Source: Mesorhizobium metallidurans STM 2683 (lineage in GTDB: Bacteria > Pseudomonadota > Alphaproteobacteria > Rhizobiales > Rhizobiaceae). Taken from it: DNA of 49,272 bases. A model generated the notes under the pieces. The model was not told the DNA's origin, ran no database searches, and worked only from the letters and a program-made list of their open reading frames with translations. Location of the stretch: assembly GCF_000350085.1 (NCBI RefSeq), contig NZ_CAUM01000001.1, forward strand, positions 1 through 49,272. Reading direction: 5' to 3'. The translations under genes were made by a program, and so were the position numbers. Shown piece after piece: positions 27,075-36,667 of this stretch. How positions within the stretch are numbered: the first letter of the stretch is position 1; every line of letters begins with the position of its first letter.

Positions 27075-27839
27075 ATGTCAGTACGGCGACACATTCACAC
27101 TTCCGGTATTCCCGTTCTTTGCGTCCATTGCGAAGCACGGCATCGCGGCGTCTGCGGTGCGCTTGATCCAGACAATTTGGTTGGGCTCGCCAACACTTGC
27201 TCGCGGCGCCAGATCGAGTCAGGAGTGGAACTGATCGGCGACGCACAGGCGGTCGACAGCTATTCGAACCTGCTTTCAGGCGTGGTAAAGCTGACAAAGA
27301 GCCTTTCCGATGGTCGCCAGCAGATCGTCGGTCTCCAGTTTGCACCGCATTTTCTGGGACGTCCTTTTAAGGTGGAAAGCTCGATCAATGCGGAAGCGGT
27401 GACAGCTGTCACGCTGTGCTCGTTTCCAAGGGCAGCCGTCGAACGGATGATGAAGGGGTCGCCGGAATTCGAGCATCGCCTGCTCAAGCAGACGCTGAAT
27501 GAACTCGATGAAGCACGCGAGTGGCTGGTGACGTTGGGGCGCAAGACCGCATCGGAAAAGGTGGCGAGTTTTCTCCTCATGATCGCTCGGAATATCGATT
27601 CCAGTGTTGACCCGGTAGCCAGGTCAGCGTCCTTCGATCTGCCGCTGACGCGTGCCGAGATCTCTGATTTTCTTGGAATTACGAACGAGACTGTGAGCCG
27701 GCAGCTGACGCAATTGCGGGCTGACGGCGTGATCCGGATCGAGAACACACGCCATGTGATGGTGGACAGCATGAGCCGGCTGCGCTCGATGGCGATGCCG
27801 AGCCTGAGCCAGAAGACCGACAGCCTGGACAGGTTGTAG
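27075..27839 (+). CDS. fnrN: FnrN, oxygen-responsive Crp/Fnr-family regulator
   Basis: A 254-residue regulator that senses oxygen through a 4Fe-4S cluster and activates microaerobic genes. The cluster cysteines are visible: CVHCEARHRGVC (Cys16, Cys19, Cys27) and Cys115 in VTLCSFPR. A cyclic-nucleotide-binding-like barrel (VKLTKSLSDGRQQIVGLQF), a long dimer helix and a HTH (AEISDFLGITNETVSRQLTQLR, near 198-220) follow. The presence of the cysteines distinguishes FnrN from FixK. The last 25 or so residues (from about MAMPSLSQKT) are antisense to an IS481-like remnant and unlike the family's usual ending, so the native 3' end was probably replaced. The start ATG 27075 has no strong ribosome site; TTG 27063 is possible. 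Confidence 0.88.
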   Translation: MSVRRHIHTSGIPVLCVHCEARHRGVCGALDPDNLVGLANTCSRRQIESGVELIGDAQAVDSYSNLLSGVVKLTKSLSDGRQQIVGLQFAPHFLGRPFKVESSINAEAVTAVTLCSFPRAAVERMMKGSPEFEHRLLKQTLNELDEAREWLVTLGRKTASEKVASFLLMIARNIDSSVDPVARSASFDLPLTRAEISDFLGITNETVSRQLTQLRADGVIRIENTRHVMVDSMSRLRSMAMPSLSQKTDSLDRL

Positions 27840-28300
27840 AGGCCGTTCGGCGAAGAGAAGGGGCAGGCCGTTGTCGCTCCTGATGGCGGAAGGCAGGCCG
27901 CGTTCCCTGAACAGGCGGATGGCGGCCTCGATGACCGGTCCTTCCTTCTTCGATTCGAGCGCTTCGCAGGGGAGCAGGTAGCGCGAGGCCGGGTCGGTGA
28001 CCGTCACAATAACGACCATCGCCCGCCGGAACTCCCCTTAGAAGTCCGTGCACCACAACGCGTTGGTGATAGTTGCGTGCCGAAGCGCTGCCGCTGACGG
28101 GAGCGCTTTACAGGCCGTGACGATCGAGCACGGCATGCACCGGGCTCTTCGAGGGTATGCGGACATCGCCGGCGAGCCTCCTGATCAGGAGCTCCCTAAT
28201 CTTCCTGGCGCCCAGTGCGGCTTGTCCTTCTTGGTTGCGACGATCGTCAGCTCGATCTGGTCGGGCAGCTGGTTGGCGTAGCGCACCGGCCGCCGCGAAG
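27775..28300 (-). mobile_element. IS481-like transposase remnant
   Basis: Read on the minus strand from about 28300, the segments ARKIRELLIRRLAGDVRIPS, VHAVLDRHGLVKRSRQRQR, NALWCTDF-stop-GEF, VTVTDPASRYLLPCEALES, LFRERGLPSAIRSDNGLP and FSSPNGLYNLSRLSVFWLRL follow in the order of an IS481-type transposase with its DDE core (catalytic D in TD and in DNG). Frame changes and stops separate them, and both ends are missing. It is dead. Its far end runs into the 3' end of fnrN. It sits between fnrN and fixN, so it could have separated or brought in regulatory DNA. Confidence 0.7.
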
Positions 28301-28332
28301 GTCAACCTAGCTGCCGAAAAATCGTGCGGCCC

Positions 28333-28346
28333 CTGACATGGATCAG
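28333..28346. promoter_or_regulatory. Fnr/FixK-type box upstream of fixN
   Basis: CTGAC-ATGG-ATCAG is a palindrome with the TGA-N6-TCA core of Fnr/FixK sites and departs from TTGAY-N4-RTCAA only at the two outermost bases. It ends 74 bases before the fixN start, a position suited to activation. This is just beyond the IS481 remnant. Confidence 0.6.
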
Positions 28347-28420
28347 GGCGAGCAGGCGGCGGCTGCGCAATTGATGCACAGCGGATTTGGCGTCCGCCGG
28401 ATTCGAGATCGGGATTTGCG

Positions 28421-30052
28421 ATGAAATTCGGCACAGAGATCGTGCTTCTAAGCCTGTTCGCTTTTGCGGCCCTGGTGGCTGCCGGTTTCGGCGTAGATGA
28501 ACCTTTCCGCCAGCATATGTGGGTGTTGTTCTTCGCCGTAGCTGGTTTCACCGCGATCCTGTTGCGCAATACGGAGTTCAAGCCTGCAGTTCCGATAGAC
28601 CCCGCCGCTTTTATGGACGGTCCAATCCGTTACGGGGCCGTGGCGACGGTGTTTTGGGGCGTCGTAGGCATGCTGGTTGGTGTGGTCATCGCGCTGCAGC
28701 TTGCCTATCCCGATCTCAGCGTCGAGCCCTGGTTCAACTTTGGCCGCTTGCGGCCGTTGCATACATCCGGCGTGGTTTTTGCCTTCGGCGGCAATGCGCT
28801 GCTTTGCACGTCCCTTTATGTCGTACAGCGCACCTGCCGCGCCCGGCTGTTCGGCGGCAATCTCGCCTGGTTCGTGTTCTGGGGCTATCAGCTGTTCATC
28901 GTCATGGCTGCGACGGGCTACCTGCTCGGCATCACCGAAAGCCGCGAATACGCCGAGCCCGAATGGTATGTGGATCTTTGGCTGACAATGGTCTGGGTCG
29001 CCTACCTCGTCCTGTTCCTCGGTACCATCCTGAAGCGCAGGGAACCGCACATCTACGTCGCCAACTGGTTCTACTTGTCCTTCATCGTGACCATCGCGAT
29101 GCTGCATGTGATCAACAACCTGTCGATGCCAGTCTCGTTCGTGGGTTCAAAAAGCTATTCAGCCTTCTCCGGCGTCCAGGACGCCTTGACGCAGTGGTGG
29201 TACGGCCACAATGCCGTAGGCTTCTTTCTCACCGCCGGCTTCCTTGGCATGATGTACTATTTCGTGCCCAAGCAGGCGAACCGGCCAGTCTATTCCTACC
29301 GGCTGTCGATCATCCACTTCTGGGCGCTGATCTTTCTCTACATCTGGGCCGGCCCGCACCACCTCCACTATACCGCCTTGCCCGACTGGGCGCAGACGCT
29401 CGGCATGGCGTTCTCGATCATGCTTTGGATGCCCTCCTGGGGCGGCATGATCAACGGCCTGATGACGCTGTCCGGCGCTTGGGACAAGCTGCGGACGGAC
29501 CCGATCATCCGCATGATGGTCATGGCCATAGCCTTCTATGGCATGTCCACTTTCGAAGGCCCGATGATGTCAATCAAGGCTGTCAATTCGCTGTCGCACT
29601 ACACCGACTGGACCATCGGCCACGTGCATTCCGGCGCGCTCGGTTGGGTCGGCATGATTTCGTTTGGCGCGATCTATTTCATGGTGCCGAAGTTGTGGAA
29701 CCGCGAGCGGCTCTATTCGCTGCGGCTCGTCAACTGGCACTTCTGGCTGGCAACGCTCGGGATCGTCGTCTACGCCGCGGTGATGTGGGTCTCCGGCGTT
29801 ATGCAGGGCCTGATGTGGCGCGAATACGACGAGCAGGGCTTTCTGGTCTTCTCCTTCGCTGAAACTGTCGCCGCCATGCATCTCTACTATATCATGCGTG
29901 CCATCGGCGGCGCGATGTACCTGTCCGGCGCCCTGATCATGGCATGGAACGTCACCATGACAATCCTCGGCTACCAGCGCGAGGAGAAACCGATGCCGCG
30001 TCCCATCGCCGCCGTCCGACCTGCGCGATCAGGAGCCAGAAAATGGGCTTGA
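28421..30052 (+). CDS. fixN: FixN, cytochrome cbb3 oxidase subunit I
   Basis: A 543-residue membrane protein, the catalytic subunit of the high-affinity cbb3 oxidase that bacteroids use at nanomolar oxygen. About 12-14 membrane segments are seen. Haem and CuB histidines are present: [18 protein letters not shown] (low-spin haem b), [18 protein letters not shown] and [15 protein letters not shown] (CuB), and [14 protein letters not shown] (haem ligands). Length is typical. The last codons overlap fixO by 10 bases. The start ATG has a modest ribosome site. It heads the fixNOQP operon under the palindrome at 28333-28346. Confidence 0.96.
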   Translation: MKFGTEIVLLSLFAFAALVAAGFGVDEPFRQHMWVLFFAVAGFTAILLRNTEFKPAVPIDPAAFMDGPIRYGAVATVFWGVVGMLVGVVIALQLAYPDLSVEPWFNFGRLRPLHTSGVVFAFGGNALLCTSLYVVQRTCRARLFGGNLAWFVFWGYQLFIVMAATGYLLGITESREYAEPEWYVDLWLTMVWVAYLVLFLGTILKRREPHIYVANWFYLSFIVTIAMLHVINNLSMPVSFVGSKSYSAFSGVQDALTQWWYGHNAVGFFLTAGFLGMMYYFVPKQANRPVYSYRLSIIHFWALIFLYIWAGPHHLHYTALPDWAQTLGMAFSIMLWMPSWGGMINGLMTLSGAWDKLRTDPIIRMMVMAIAFYGMSTFEGPMMSIKAVNSLSHYTDWTIGHVHSGALGWVGMISFGAIYFMVPKLWNRERLYSLRLVNWHFWLATLGIVVYAAVMWVSGVMQGLMWREYDEQGFLVFSFAETVAAMHLYYIMRAIGGAMYLSGALIMAWNVTMTILGYQREEKPMPRPIAAVRPARSGARKWA

Positions 30053-30774
30053 TGGACAAACACGCCGTCATCGAGAAGAACGCCACGCTTCTTCTCGTCG
30101 GCTCCCTTCTGGTGGTGACGATCGGCGGCATCGTCGAGATCGCGCCGCTCTTCTATCTCGACAATACGATCGAGAAGGTCGAAGGCATGCGGCCCTATTC
30201 GCCGCTCGAACTCGCCGGCCGCAACATCTATGTGCGCGAGGGCTGCTACCTCTGCCACAGCCAGATGATCAGGCCGTTCCGCGATGAGGTCGAGCGCTAT
30301 GGGCACTACAGTCTGGCGGCCGAGTCGATGTACGACCACCCGTTCCAGTGGGGATCGAAACGCACAGGACCGGATCTCGCGCGGGTGGGCGACCGTTATT
30401 CGAATGAATGGCACGTTCAGCACCTTGTGGATCCGCGCTCGGTGGTGCCGGAATCGATAATGCCGAGCTACGCGTTCCTGAAGGAAATGCCGATTGAGGT
30501 GAAGGACTTCTCGACGCACCTGATCGCGAACAGCCGTGTGGGCGTGCCCTACTCCGACGACATGATCGCGAGCGCGAATGCCGATCTCATGGCGCAGGCA
30601 GATCCCAACATCGACACATCCGGTCTTGAAGCGCGGTATCCAAAGGCCAAGCTCGGTGACTTCGATGGCAATCCGCAACAGGTCAGCGAGATGGACGCGC
30701 TGGTCGCTTACCTCCAGATGCTTGGCACTCTGGTCGATTTCAAAAACTACGACGAAGCCGCCGGTTACCGCTGA
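30043..30774 (+). CDS. fixO: FixO, cbb3 oxidase monohaem cytochrome c subunit
   Basis: A 243-residue membrane-anchored cytochrome c that relays electrons to FixN. One membrane segment at about residues 14-38 is followed by the haem site [13 protein letters not shown] (Cys68, Cys71, His72) and the methionine ligand region [44 protein letters not shown] is the family signature. The ATG at 30043, with GGAGCC upstream, overlaps the fixN stop. A second ATG at 30052 is a less likely start. Confidence 0.95.
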   Translation: MGLMDKHAVIEKNATLLLVGSLLVVTIGGIVEIAPLFYLDNTIEKVEGMRPYSPLELAGRNIYVREGCYLCHSQMIRPFRDEVERYGHYSLAAESMYDHPFQWGSKRTGPDLARVGDRYSNEWHVQHLVDPRSVVPESIMPSYAFLKEMPIEVKDFSTHLIANSRVGVPYSDDMIASANADLMAQADPNIDTSGLEARYPKAKLGDFDGNPQQVSEMDALVAYLQMLGTLVDFKNYDEAAGYR

Positions 30775-30785
30775 GGAGAATGGTG

Positions 30786-30935
30786 ATGACCTACAACTTC
30801 ATGCGGGCGTTTGCCGACACTTGGGGCCTGCTCGCTATGGCGCTGTTCTTCGTCGGATGCATCACCTTTGCGCTCCGTCCCGGCAGCAGGACGCGAGCCG
30901 ACGAAGCTGCTCAAATCCCTCTCAAGGACGACTGA
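30786..30935 (+). CDS. fixQ: FixQ, small cbb3 oxidase subunit
   Basis: A 49-residue protein, MTYNFMRAFADTWGLLAM onward, with one membrane segment (GLLAMALFFVGCITFAL) and the conserved tail DEAAQIPLKDD. It stabilises the cbb3 complex, in particular FixP. The ATG at 30786 lies 7 bases after GAGGAG; an in-frame ATG at 30780 is too close to that site. It is 11 bases after fixO and 2 bases before fixP. Confidence 0.93.
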   Translation: MTYNFMRAFADTWGLLAMALFFVGCITFALRPGSRTRADEAAQIPLKDD

Positions 30936-30937
30936 TC

Positions 30938-31801
30938 ATGAGCGGTGAGCACATTGACGAAGTCTCCGACGTCTCGACCACCGGCCATGAATGGGACGGG
31001 ATCAAGGAGCTCAACAATCCGCTCCCGCGCTGGTGGGTGATCACCTTCTACGTCACCATAGTCTGGGCGATCGGCTACACCATCGCTTATCCCGCATGGC
31101 CTATGCTAAGCTCCGCCACCCGAGGCGTGCTCGTCTATTCCAGCCGCAACGATGTCAAGAATGAGCTGGCAGCGGCCGAGGTCGCCAAGGGCAAGTATGT
31201 TGCCGCCCTTCAGGCGAAGACTGTCTCCGAGATTGCCGCCGACGATGTTTTGCGCGGATTCGCTATCGCGGCCGGTGGCGCCGCCTTCAAGGTCAATTGC
31301 GTTCAGTGCCATGGCTCCGGCGCCCAGGGTTCGAAGGGCTTTCCCAACCTGAATGATGACGACTGGCTGTGGGGCGGCAAGGCCGAGCAGATCCAGCAGA
31401 CAATCACGCACGGCATCCGCTTTGCCTCCGACTCCGACACGCGCCTGTCGGAAATGCCCGCCTTTGGTGACATCATTACGCCCGAGCAGATTAGACAGGT
31501 CAGCGCTTATGTCTCGAGTCTCTCCGGCGCTGTTGGCGATCAAGCATTGGTCATACCCGGCGCCAATGTTTTCGCCGAGAATTGTGCCGCCTGTCATGGT
31601 GATAAGGCAAAGGGGAACACGGAGCTTGGCGCACCCGACCTGACCGACGCGATCTGGCTCTACGGGGCGGGCGAGACGGCTATCGCCGCGCAGGTTCGCG
31701 CGCCAAAGCAAGGCGTCATGCCGGCCTGGGGTGGGCGTCTCGGCGAGGTCACGGTCAAGGAACTTGCGGTCTATGTCCATTCGCTTGGCGGCGGAGAATA
31801 G
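30938..31801 (+). CDS. fixP: FixP, cbb3 oxidase dihaem cytochrome c subunit
   Basis: A 287-residue dihaem cytochrome c, the electron entry subunit of the cbb3 oxidase. One membrane segment lies at about residues 32-56 after the ELNNPLPRWWVITFY motif. Two haem sites follow: NCVQCHGSGAQG (Cys121, Cys124, His125) and NCAACHGDKAKG (Cys216, Cys219, His220), with methionine ligands in LSEMPAFG and GVMPAWGG. Length is normal. The start lies in the open frame two bases after fixQ. The operon ends here with a strong hairpin. Confidence 0.95.
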   Translation: MSGEHIDEVSDVSTTGHEWDGIKELNNPLPRWWVITFYVTIVWAIGYTIAYPAWPMLSSATRGVLVYSSRNDVKNELAAAEVAKGKYVAALQAKTVSEIAADDVLRGFAIAAGGAAFKVNCVQCHGSGAQGSKGFPNLNDDDWLWGGKAEQIQQTITHGIRFASDSDTRLSEMPAFGDIITPEQIRQVSAYVSSLSGAVGDQALVIPGANVFAENCAACHGDKAKGNTELGAPDLTDAIWLYGAGETAIAAQVRAPKQGVMPAWGGRLGEVTVKELAVYVHSLGGGE

Positions 31802-31840
31802 GAACGGAAGCCTATTCTCGGCCCTCCCCCTGCCAAGCGA

Positions 31841-31866
31841 CGAGGCCCGGCGCGAGCCGGGCCTCG
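31841..31866. terminator. Hairpin after fixP
   Basis: CGAGGCCCGGC at 31841-31851 pairs perfectly with GCCGGGCCTCG at 31856-31866 around a GCGA tetraloop. No T run follows on the plus strand, so it may end transcription inefficiently or protect the 3' end of the fixNOQP message instead. It separates fixNOQP from fixGHIS. Confidence 0.65.
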
Positions 31867-31967
31867 ACACCATTCCGACTGCGACCTGAATCAACACGGG
31901 CGGACCGCCTACGGCGAGGCTGTTCCACGGGCGGCCCTGACATCGGCAGCGGGACTGGAGATGCTAC

Positions 31968-33527
31968 GTGCGTGATAAAACGCAGACAGAACCGCCCGAA
32001 GCAGAAGCGATCGACTCCCCCAACACCCGTGAGCCGCTTTATGCTCCACGCAAGAAGGTTTTCCCCAAGCGAATCTCGGGTAATTTCCGTAGCTTCAAAT
32101 GGCTGGTGATGGCGATCTCGCTGGCGATCTACTATCTGACGCCCTGGCTGCGCTGGGACCGAGGTCCGTTTGCACCGGACCAGGCCGTGCTGATCGATCT
32201 TGCCAACCGCCGCTTCTATTTCTTCTTCATCGAGATTTGGCCGCAGGAATTCTACTATGTGGCCGGCCTTCTCGTTATGGCCGGCATCGGCCTTTTCCTG
32301 ATCACATCCACCGTTGGCAGAGCCTGGTGCGGCTATACCTGCCCGCAGACGGTATGGGTCGATCTGTTTCTAGTTGTAGAGCGTGCGATCGAGGGAGATC
32401 GCAATGCTCGCATAAAGCTCGACGCGGGATCCTGGACTGCGCGCAAGCTTGTGCTGCGTGTATCGAGACACGCCATCTGGCTGGCCATAGCGGCAGCGAC
32501 CGGCGGCGCCTGGATCTTCTATTTCGCCGATGCGCCATCTCTGATTGACGAGGTCTTCGCTGGCACCGCTGCGCCGGTCGCCTACATCACCATCGGCGTG
32601 CTGACGGCAACCACCTACACATTCGGTGGACTGATGCGCGAGCAGGTCTGCACCTACATGTGCCCGTGGCCGCGCATCCAGGCGGCCATGCTCGACGAGA
32701 ATTCGCTCACTGTGACCTACAATGACTGGCGCGGGGAACCCCGTTCGCGCCATGCCAAGAAGGCTCTTGCCGCAGGGCAGCCGGTTGGAGACTGCGTTGA
32801 TTGCAATGCCTGTGTCGCGGTCTGTCCGATGGGGATCGACATCCGCGACGGCCAGCAGCTCGAATGCATCACCTGCGCGCTCTGCATCGACGCCTGTGAC
32901 GGCGTAATGAACAAACTCGGCAAGGAGCGCGGGCTGATCTCGTATGCGACGCTGTCCGATTACAACGCCAACATGGCGGCGGCGACCGCAGGCGGCGCTT
33001 GCTCGGTGAATCCGTCGCTGGTGCGGACAGACGGCAGCGCTTTCTCCAACAGGTTAGCCCATTTCCATGTCCGCAAGATCTTTCGACCGCGCACCTTCGT
33101 CTACATGAGTGCGTGGTCGGCGGTCGGTCTCGCCTTACTCTACTCGCTGCTGACGCGCGATCGGCTCGAGGTCAACGTTCTGCACGACCGCAATCCGCAG
33201 TTCGTCACGCTGTCCGATGGTTCGATCCGCAATGGTTACACCGTCAAGCTGCTCAACATGATCCCAGAGCCAAGAACGATTGTCGTCACCATGCAGGGCC
33301 TGGCGGATGCCGAGATGAGCGTCGTCGGGATCGACATGCCTGCGGATCGCTCCCTCTCCGTTCCGGTCGAACCGGACCGGCTGAAAATGCTGAAGATTTT
33401 CGTCAGCCAGCCGGCGGAACAGATCAATGCCCAAGCGCAGACGTTCAAGTTCCGGGTCGAGGACAAGGCGAGCTTCGAGTCGGACGAATACACGGCCACG
33501 TTCAACGCACCGGAGATCGTTAGATGA
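31968..33527 (+). CDS. fixG: FixG, ferredoxin-like copper/oxidase assembly protein
   Basis: A 519-residue membrane protein of the FixG/CcoG/RdxA family, which acts in reduction of copper during cbb3 oxidase assembly. Membrane segments occur in the first 200 residues and near 365-385. The double 4Fe-4S motif is complete: Cys276, 279, 282, 286 and Cys300, 303, 306, 310 (CVDCNACVAVCP, ECITCALCIDACD). The C-terminal domain is immunoglobulin-like. The start is GTG at 31968 with GGAG about 8 bases before it; no suitable ATG exists. It overlaps fixH by 4 bases. Confidence 0.95.
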   Translation: MRDKTQTEPPEAEAIDSPNTREPLYAPRKKVFPKRISGNFRSFKWLVMAISLAIYYLTPWLRWDRGPFAPDQAVLIDLANRRFYFFFIEIWPQEFYYVAGLLVMAGIGLFLITSTVGRAWCGYTCPQTVWVDLFLVVERAIEGDRNARIKLDAGSWTARKLVLRVSRHAIWLAIAAATGGAWIFYFADAPSLIDEVFAGTAAPVAYITIGVLTATTYTFGGLMREQVCTYMCPWPRIQAAMLDENSLTVTYNDWRGEPRSRHAKKALAAGQPVGDCVDCNACVAVCPMGIDIRDGQQLECITCALCIDACDGVMNKLGKERGLISYATLSDYNANMAAATAGGACSVNPSLVRTDGSAFSNRLAHFHVRKIFRPRTFVYMSAWSAVGLALLYSLLTRDRLEVNVLHDRNPQFVTLSDGSIRNGYTVKLLNMIPEPRTIVVTMQGLADAEMSVVGIDMPADRSLSVPVEPDRLKMLKIFVSQPAEQINAQAQTFKFRVEDKASFESDEYTATFNAPEIVR

Positions 33528-34021
33528 GCGTCAATGCACGAAGGCCCCCCGAATTCACCGGCAGGCATATGTTGCGTATCATCCTTAGCTTTTTCGGCGT
33601 GATCGTTGGTGTGAACCTGACCATGGCAACACTCGCCAGCACAAGCTGGACGGGTCTTGTCGTCGAAAATACTTATGTCGCGAGCCAGCAGTTCAACCGG
33701 ATGGCCGAGGAAGGGCGCGCGCAGGCCGCACTCGGCTGGACCGGCAAACTGACCATCGCACGGGGCGAGGTCCGCTACGGCCTCAGCGAGGCCGCCGGCA
33801 AAGCGGTCCAGTTGCACGGCGTCAGGCTCCTGTTCCGTCATCCCGCCTACGAGGCCGAGGACAAAGCCGTCATGCTTGCGCCTGCCGCGAGCCAGGAATT
33901 TGCCGCCCAGCATACGCCAAGGGACGGCGTCTGGATCGTCCAAGTCGACGCCGATGTTGGTCTCGCAGAACCCTATCGCGACGTCCGTCGAATTATAATT
34001 TCCCATGGAGCGTTACAATGA
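33524..34021 (+). CDS. fixH: FixH, cbb3 oxidase assembly protein
   Basis: A 165-residue protein with one N-terminal membrane segment (about residues 18-42, MLRIILSFFGVIVGVNLTMA) and a periplasmic domain typical of FixH (VVENTYVASQQFN; HGVRLLFRHP). It is needed for assembly or stability of the cbb3 oxidase. The start overlaps fixG and the end overlaps fixI, each by 4 bases (ATGA), so the operon is translationally coupled. Confidence 0.93.
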   Translation: MSVNARRPPEFTGRHMLRIILSFFGVIVGVNLTMATLASTSWTGLVVENTYVASQQFNRMAEEGRAQAALGWTGKLTIARGEVRYGLSEAAGKAVQLHGVRLLFRHPAYEAEDKAVMLAPAASQEFAAQHTPRDGVWIVQVDADVGLAEPYRDVRRIIISHGALQ

Positions 34022-36300
34022 GCTGTTGTGCACCGGGCGCCGAAACGGCGCTGGATCTGGAAAGCAGCATATCCGTCCTGCCATCAAGCCAGGAGGTCAG
34101 GCTGGCGAGCCGCTCGCTTGGCGGCGATCTGCACCAAACCGATCTCTCGGTCCCGACGGTGCATTGCGCAGCCTGCATCCAGAGTATCGAGAGGGCGCTT
34201 GGAAAACTCGATCGCGTCGAGGGTGTACGTGTCAACCTGTCGACGAAACGGGTTGCGATCCGGTGGCGCGGAAATGAGGTTCCACCGTTTGTCGCCGCGC
34301 TTGGACGGCTGGGATACGACGCGCATTTGTTCGAGCCCGAGACAGGGGAGAAGGACAAGACGCTATCGGAGCTGATCCGGGCCGTGGGGGTTGCCGGCTT
34401 TGCAGCGGGCAACATCATGCTGCTTTCAATGTCGGTCTGGTCCGGCGCTGAAGGTGCGACCCGCGACCTGTTCCACTGGGTCTCGGCACTGATCGCCATC
34501 CCCGCGCTCGCCTTCGCTGGTGGCATCTACTTCCGCTCGGCATGGAACGCATTGCGTCACGGCCGCATGAACATGGATGTGCCGATTGCGGTTGGTGTCT
34601 CGCTCGCCTACGCGATGAGCCTTTACGAAACCATCAACCATGGCGACCACGCTTACTTCGATGCATCGGTATCGCTGCTGTTCTTCCTGCTGATCGGCCG
34701 CACGCTTGATCACGTGATGCGCGAGCGTGCCCGGACCGCGGTGAACGGTCTGTCACGGCTGGCGGCGCGCGGCGCCATAGTATTGCGCGACGATGGCACG
34801 CGCGACTACCGGCCGGTTGGCGAGATCGAACCAGGCATGCAGTTGCTGATCGCTGCCGGCGAACGGATTCCCGTCGACGGCAAGGTCATTCGAGGCTCTT
34901 CGGATCTCGACTGTTCACTGGTTTCCGGTGAGAGCACACCCAGAACAGTGGCGACAGGGGAAACCGTGCAGGCCGGCACGCACAATCTCACCGGCCCACT
35001 GACGGTCGAGGCGACAGCCGCCGCAAAAGACTCCTTCCTGGCCGAAATGGTCCGGCTGATGGAAGCCGCCGAGGGCGGTCGCGCGCATTATCGCAGGCTC
35101 GCCGACCGCGTTTCAGCGCTCTATGCTCCAGTGGTTCATCTGACCGCCTTCCTGACGTTCCTTGGCTGGATGGCGGCGACGGGCGATTGGCACCGGGCAG
35201 TAACAAACGCAATCGCCGTTCTCATCATCACCTGCCCATGTGCGCTCGGTCTCGCGGTGCCGATCGTGCAGGTGGTCGCTGCGAAGCGTCTGTTCGAAAG
35301 CGGTGTCATGGTCAAGGATGGTTCGGCCATGGAGCGCCTGGCGGCGATCGACACGGCGGTGTTCGACAAGACAGGAACGCTTACGCTCGGACAGCCTCGG
35401 CTCGTCAATGCGTCGTCAGTCGATCCGGCCATGCTGGCAATCGCTGCCGAGATGGCCGCGCACTCCCGTCACCCGCATTCAAACGCCATTGCCACCTTTG
35501 CCGGTTTCGCCGGTCAGCCAAAGCTCGAAGCTGTCAGCGAACACCCCGGATTCGGCATCGAAGCCACCGCGAGGGGAAGCACCTGGCGACTGGGGCGGCG
35601 CGGTTGGGCTGGATGGAAGGCCCGAACCGGTGGGGAAAGCAGATACGGCGGAACGGTTCTGACCAAAGACGGGATCATCGTGGCGTCCTTTGTCTTCAAG
35701 GACGCGCTGCGTCCGGACGCCAGGGCGGCCATCGAGCAATTGAACAACGCCCGAGTTTCCGTGGAAATGCTGTCGGGCGATACCGGGGCTGCCTGCGGCG
35801 AGGTCGCGACGACGTTGGGGATACATCACTTTGTTCCGGCGCTGCTTCCTTCGGGCAAGGTCAAGTATATTGAAAGCCTGGCGAAGGACGGCCACAAGGT
35901 GCTCATGGTTGGCGACGGCCTCAACGACACCCCTGCGCTGGGCGCGGCACATGTCTCGATCGCTCCAGCCACGGCGGCCGATGTCGGCCGCAAAGCTGCG
36001 GATTTCGTTTTCCTGCACGAAAGCCTTTCGGCCGTCTCCCTTGCGCTCGACGTTTCGCGAAAGGCCGGACAACTGATCCGGCAAAACATCGCCATCGCGA
36101 TTGTCTACAACGCCATTGCCGTCCCGATCGCCATTTTGGGGCAGGTAACACCATTGATTGCGGCAATCGCGATGTCGGCCTCATCACTGCTTGTCATTGG
36201 CAATGCGTCGAGGCTGCAAGGTTTTGTGCCAGACGTGCCAAGGAGAACTGCTCCGCCTGATAGCCGCTCCCACACCGGCACATTGACGCAACCCTCATGA
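34018..36300 (+). CDS. fixI: FixI, CPx-type copper-transporting P-type ATPase
   Basis: A 760-residue membrane ATPase that supplies copper for the binuclear centre of the cbb3 oxidase (CtpA/CcoI class). An N-terminal metal-binding domain has Cys50 and Cys53 in VHCAACIQSIE. Eight membrane segments are expected, with the transport motif Cys406-Pro-Cys408 (TCPCALGLAVP), the phosphorylated Asp450 in DKTGT, a SGES-type VSGEST actuator loop, HPHSNA in the nucleotide domain, and the GDGLNDTPAL hinge. Overlaps fixH by 4 bases and fixS by 4 bases. Confidence 0.95.
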   Translation: MSCCAPGAETALDLESSISVLPSSQEVRLASRSLGGDLHQTDLSVPTVHCAACIQSIERALGKLDRVEGVRVNLSTKRVAIRWRGNEVPPFVAALGRLGYDAHLFEPETGEKDKTLSELIRAVGVAGFAAGNIMLLSMSVWSGAEGATRDLFHWVSALIAIPALAFAGGIYFRSAWNALRHGRMNMDVPIAVGVSLAYAMSLYETINHGDHAYFDASVSLLFFLLIGRTLDHVMRERARTAVNGLSRLAARGAIVLRDDGTRDYRPVGEIEPGMQLLIAAGERIPVDGKVIRGSSDLDCSLVSGESTPRTVATGETVQAGTHNLTGPLTVEATAAAKDSFLAEMVRLMEAAEGGRAHYRRLADRVSALYAPVVHLTAFLTFLGWMAATGDWHRAVTNAIAVLIITCPCALGLAVPIVQVVAAKRLFESGVMVKDGSAMERLAAIDTAVFDKTGTLTLGQPRLVNASSVDPAMLAIAAEMAAHSRHPHSNAIATFAGFAGQPKLEAVSEHPGFGIEATARGSTWRLGRRGWAGWKARTGGESRYGGTVLTKDGIIVASFVFKDALRPDARAAIEQLNNARVSVEMLSGDTGAACGEVATTLGIHHFVPALLPSGKVKYIESLAKDGHKVLMVGDGLNDTPALGAAHVSIAPATAADVGRKAADFVFLHESLSAVSLALDVSRKAGQLIRQNIAIAIVYNAIAVPIAILGQVTPLIAAIAMSASSLLVIGNASRLQGFVPDVPRRTAPPDSRSHTGTLTQPS

Positions 36301-36452
36301 CAATCCTGGTCTATCTCATACCGGTGGCTCTGTTGTTGGGCGGGCTTGGACTGTCTGGCTTCCTGTGGGCCTTGAGGAGTGGTCAATACGAGGATCTCGA
36401 CGGAGCCGCCGAGCGTATCCTCATTGACCGGGACGAGAGGCCGGAACGCTGA
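36297..36452 (+). CDS. fixS: FixS, cbb3 oxidase maturation protein
   Basis: A 51-residue membrane protein, MTILVYLIPVALLLGGLGLSGF with one membrane segment, then the FLWALRSGQYEDLDGAAERIL signature of CcoS/FixS. It is required for cofactor insertion into the cbb3 oxidase. The start overlaps the fixI stop (ATGA). It ends the fixGHIS operon. Confidence 0.93.
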   Translation: MTILVYLIPVALLLGGLGLSGFLWALRSGQYEDLDGAAERILIDRDERPER

Positions 36453-36667
36453 TTCCGTCACTCGAGGGCCTGCGTCGCCCGCGATGCAAGCGGCTGATGC
36501 CACGAAGTACCTCCCACGGCCGGACGAGCGCTGGCGATGTACGTGTTCCAAGTGCAACGGAGCGGATAGACCGGCGGCGCGGGTTTGTCGTGTCTGGCTG
36601 ACCCAGATCAGTGCTGTCTCCTCATCGCCCTGATTTCAATGGACGAGTCTTTTAAAGGGGAGAACGC

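Noticed and set aside
28377..28390. TTGAT-GCAC-AGCGG as a second Fnr box before fixN
   Set aside because: Only the left half fits; the right half does not match ATCAA.
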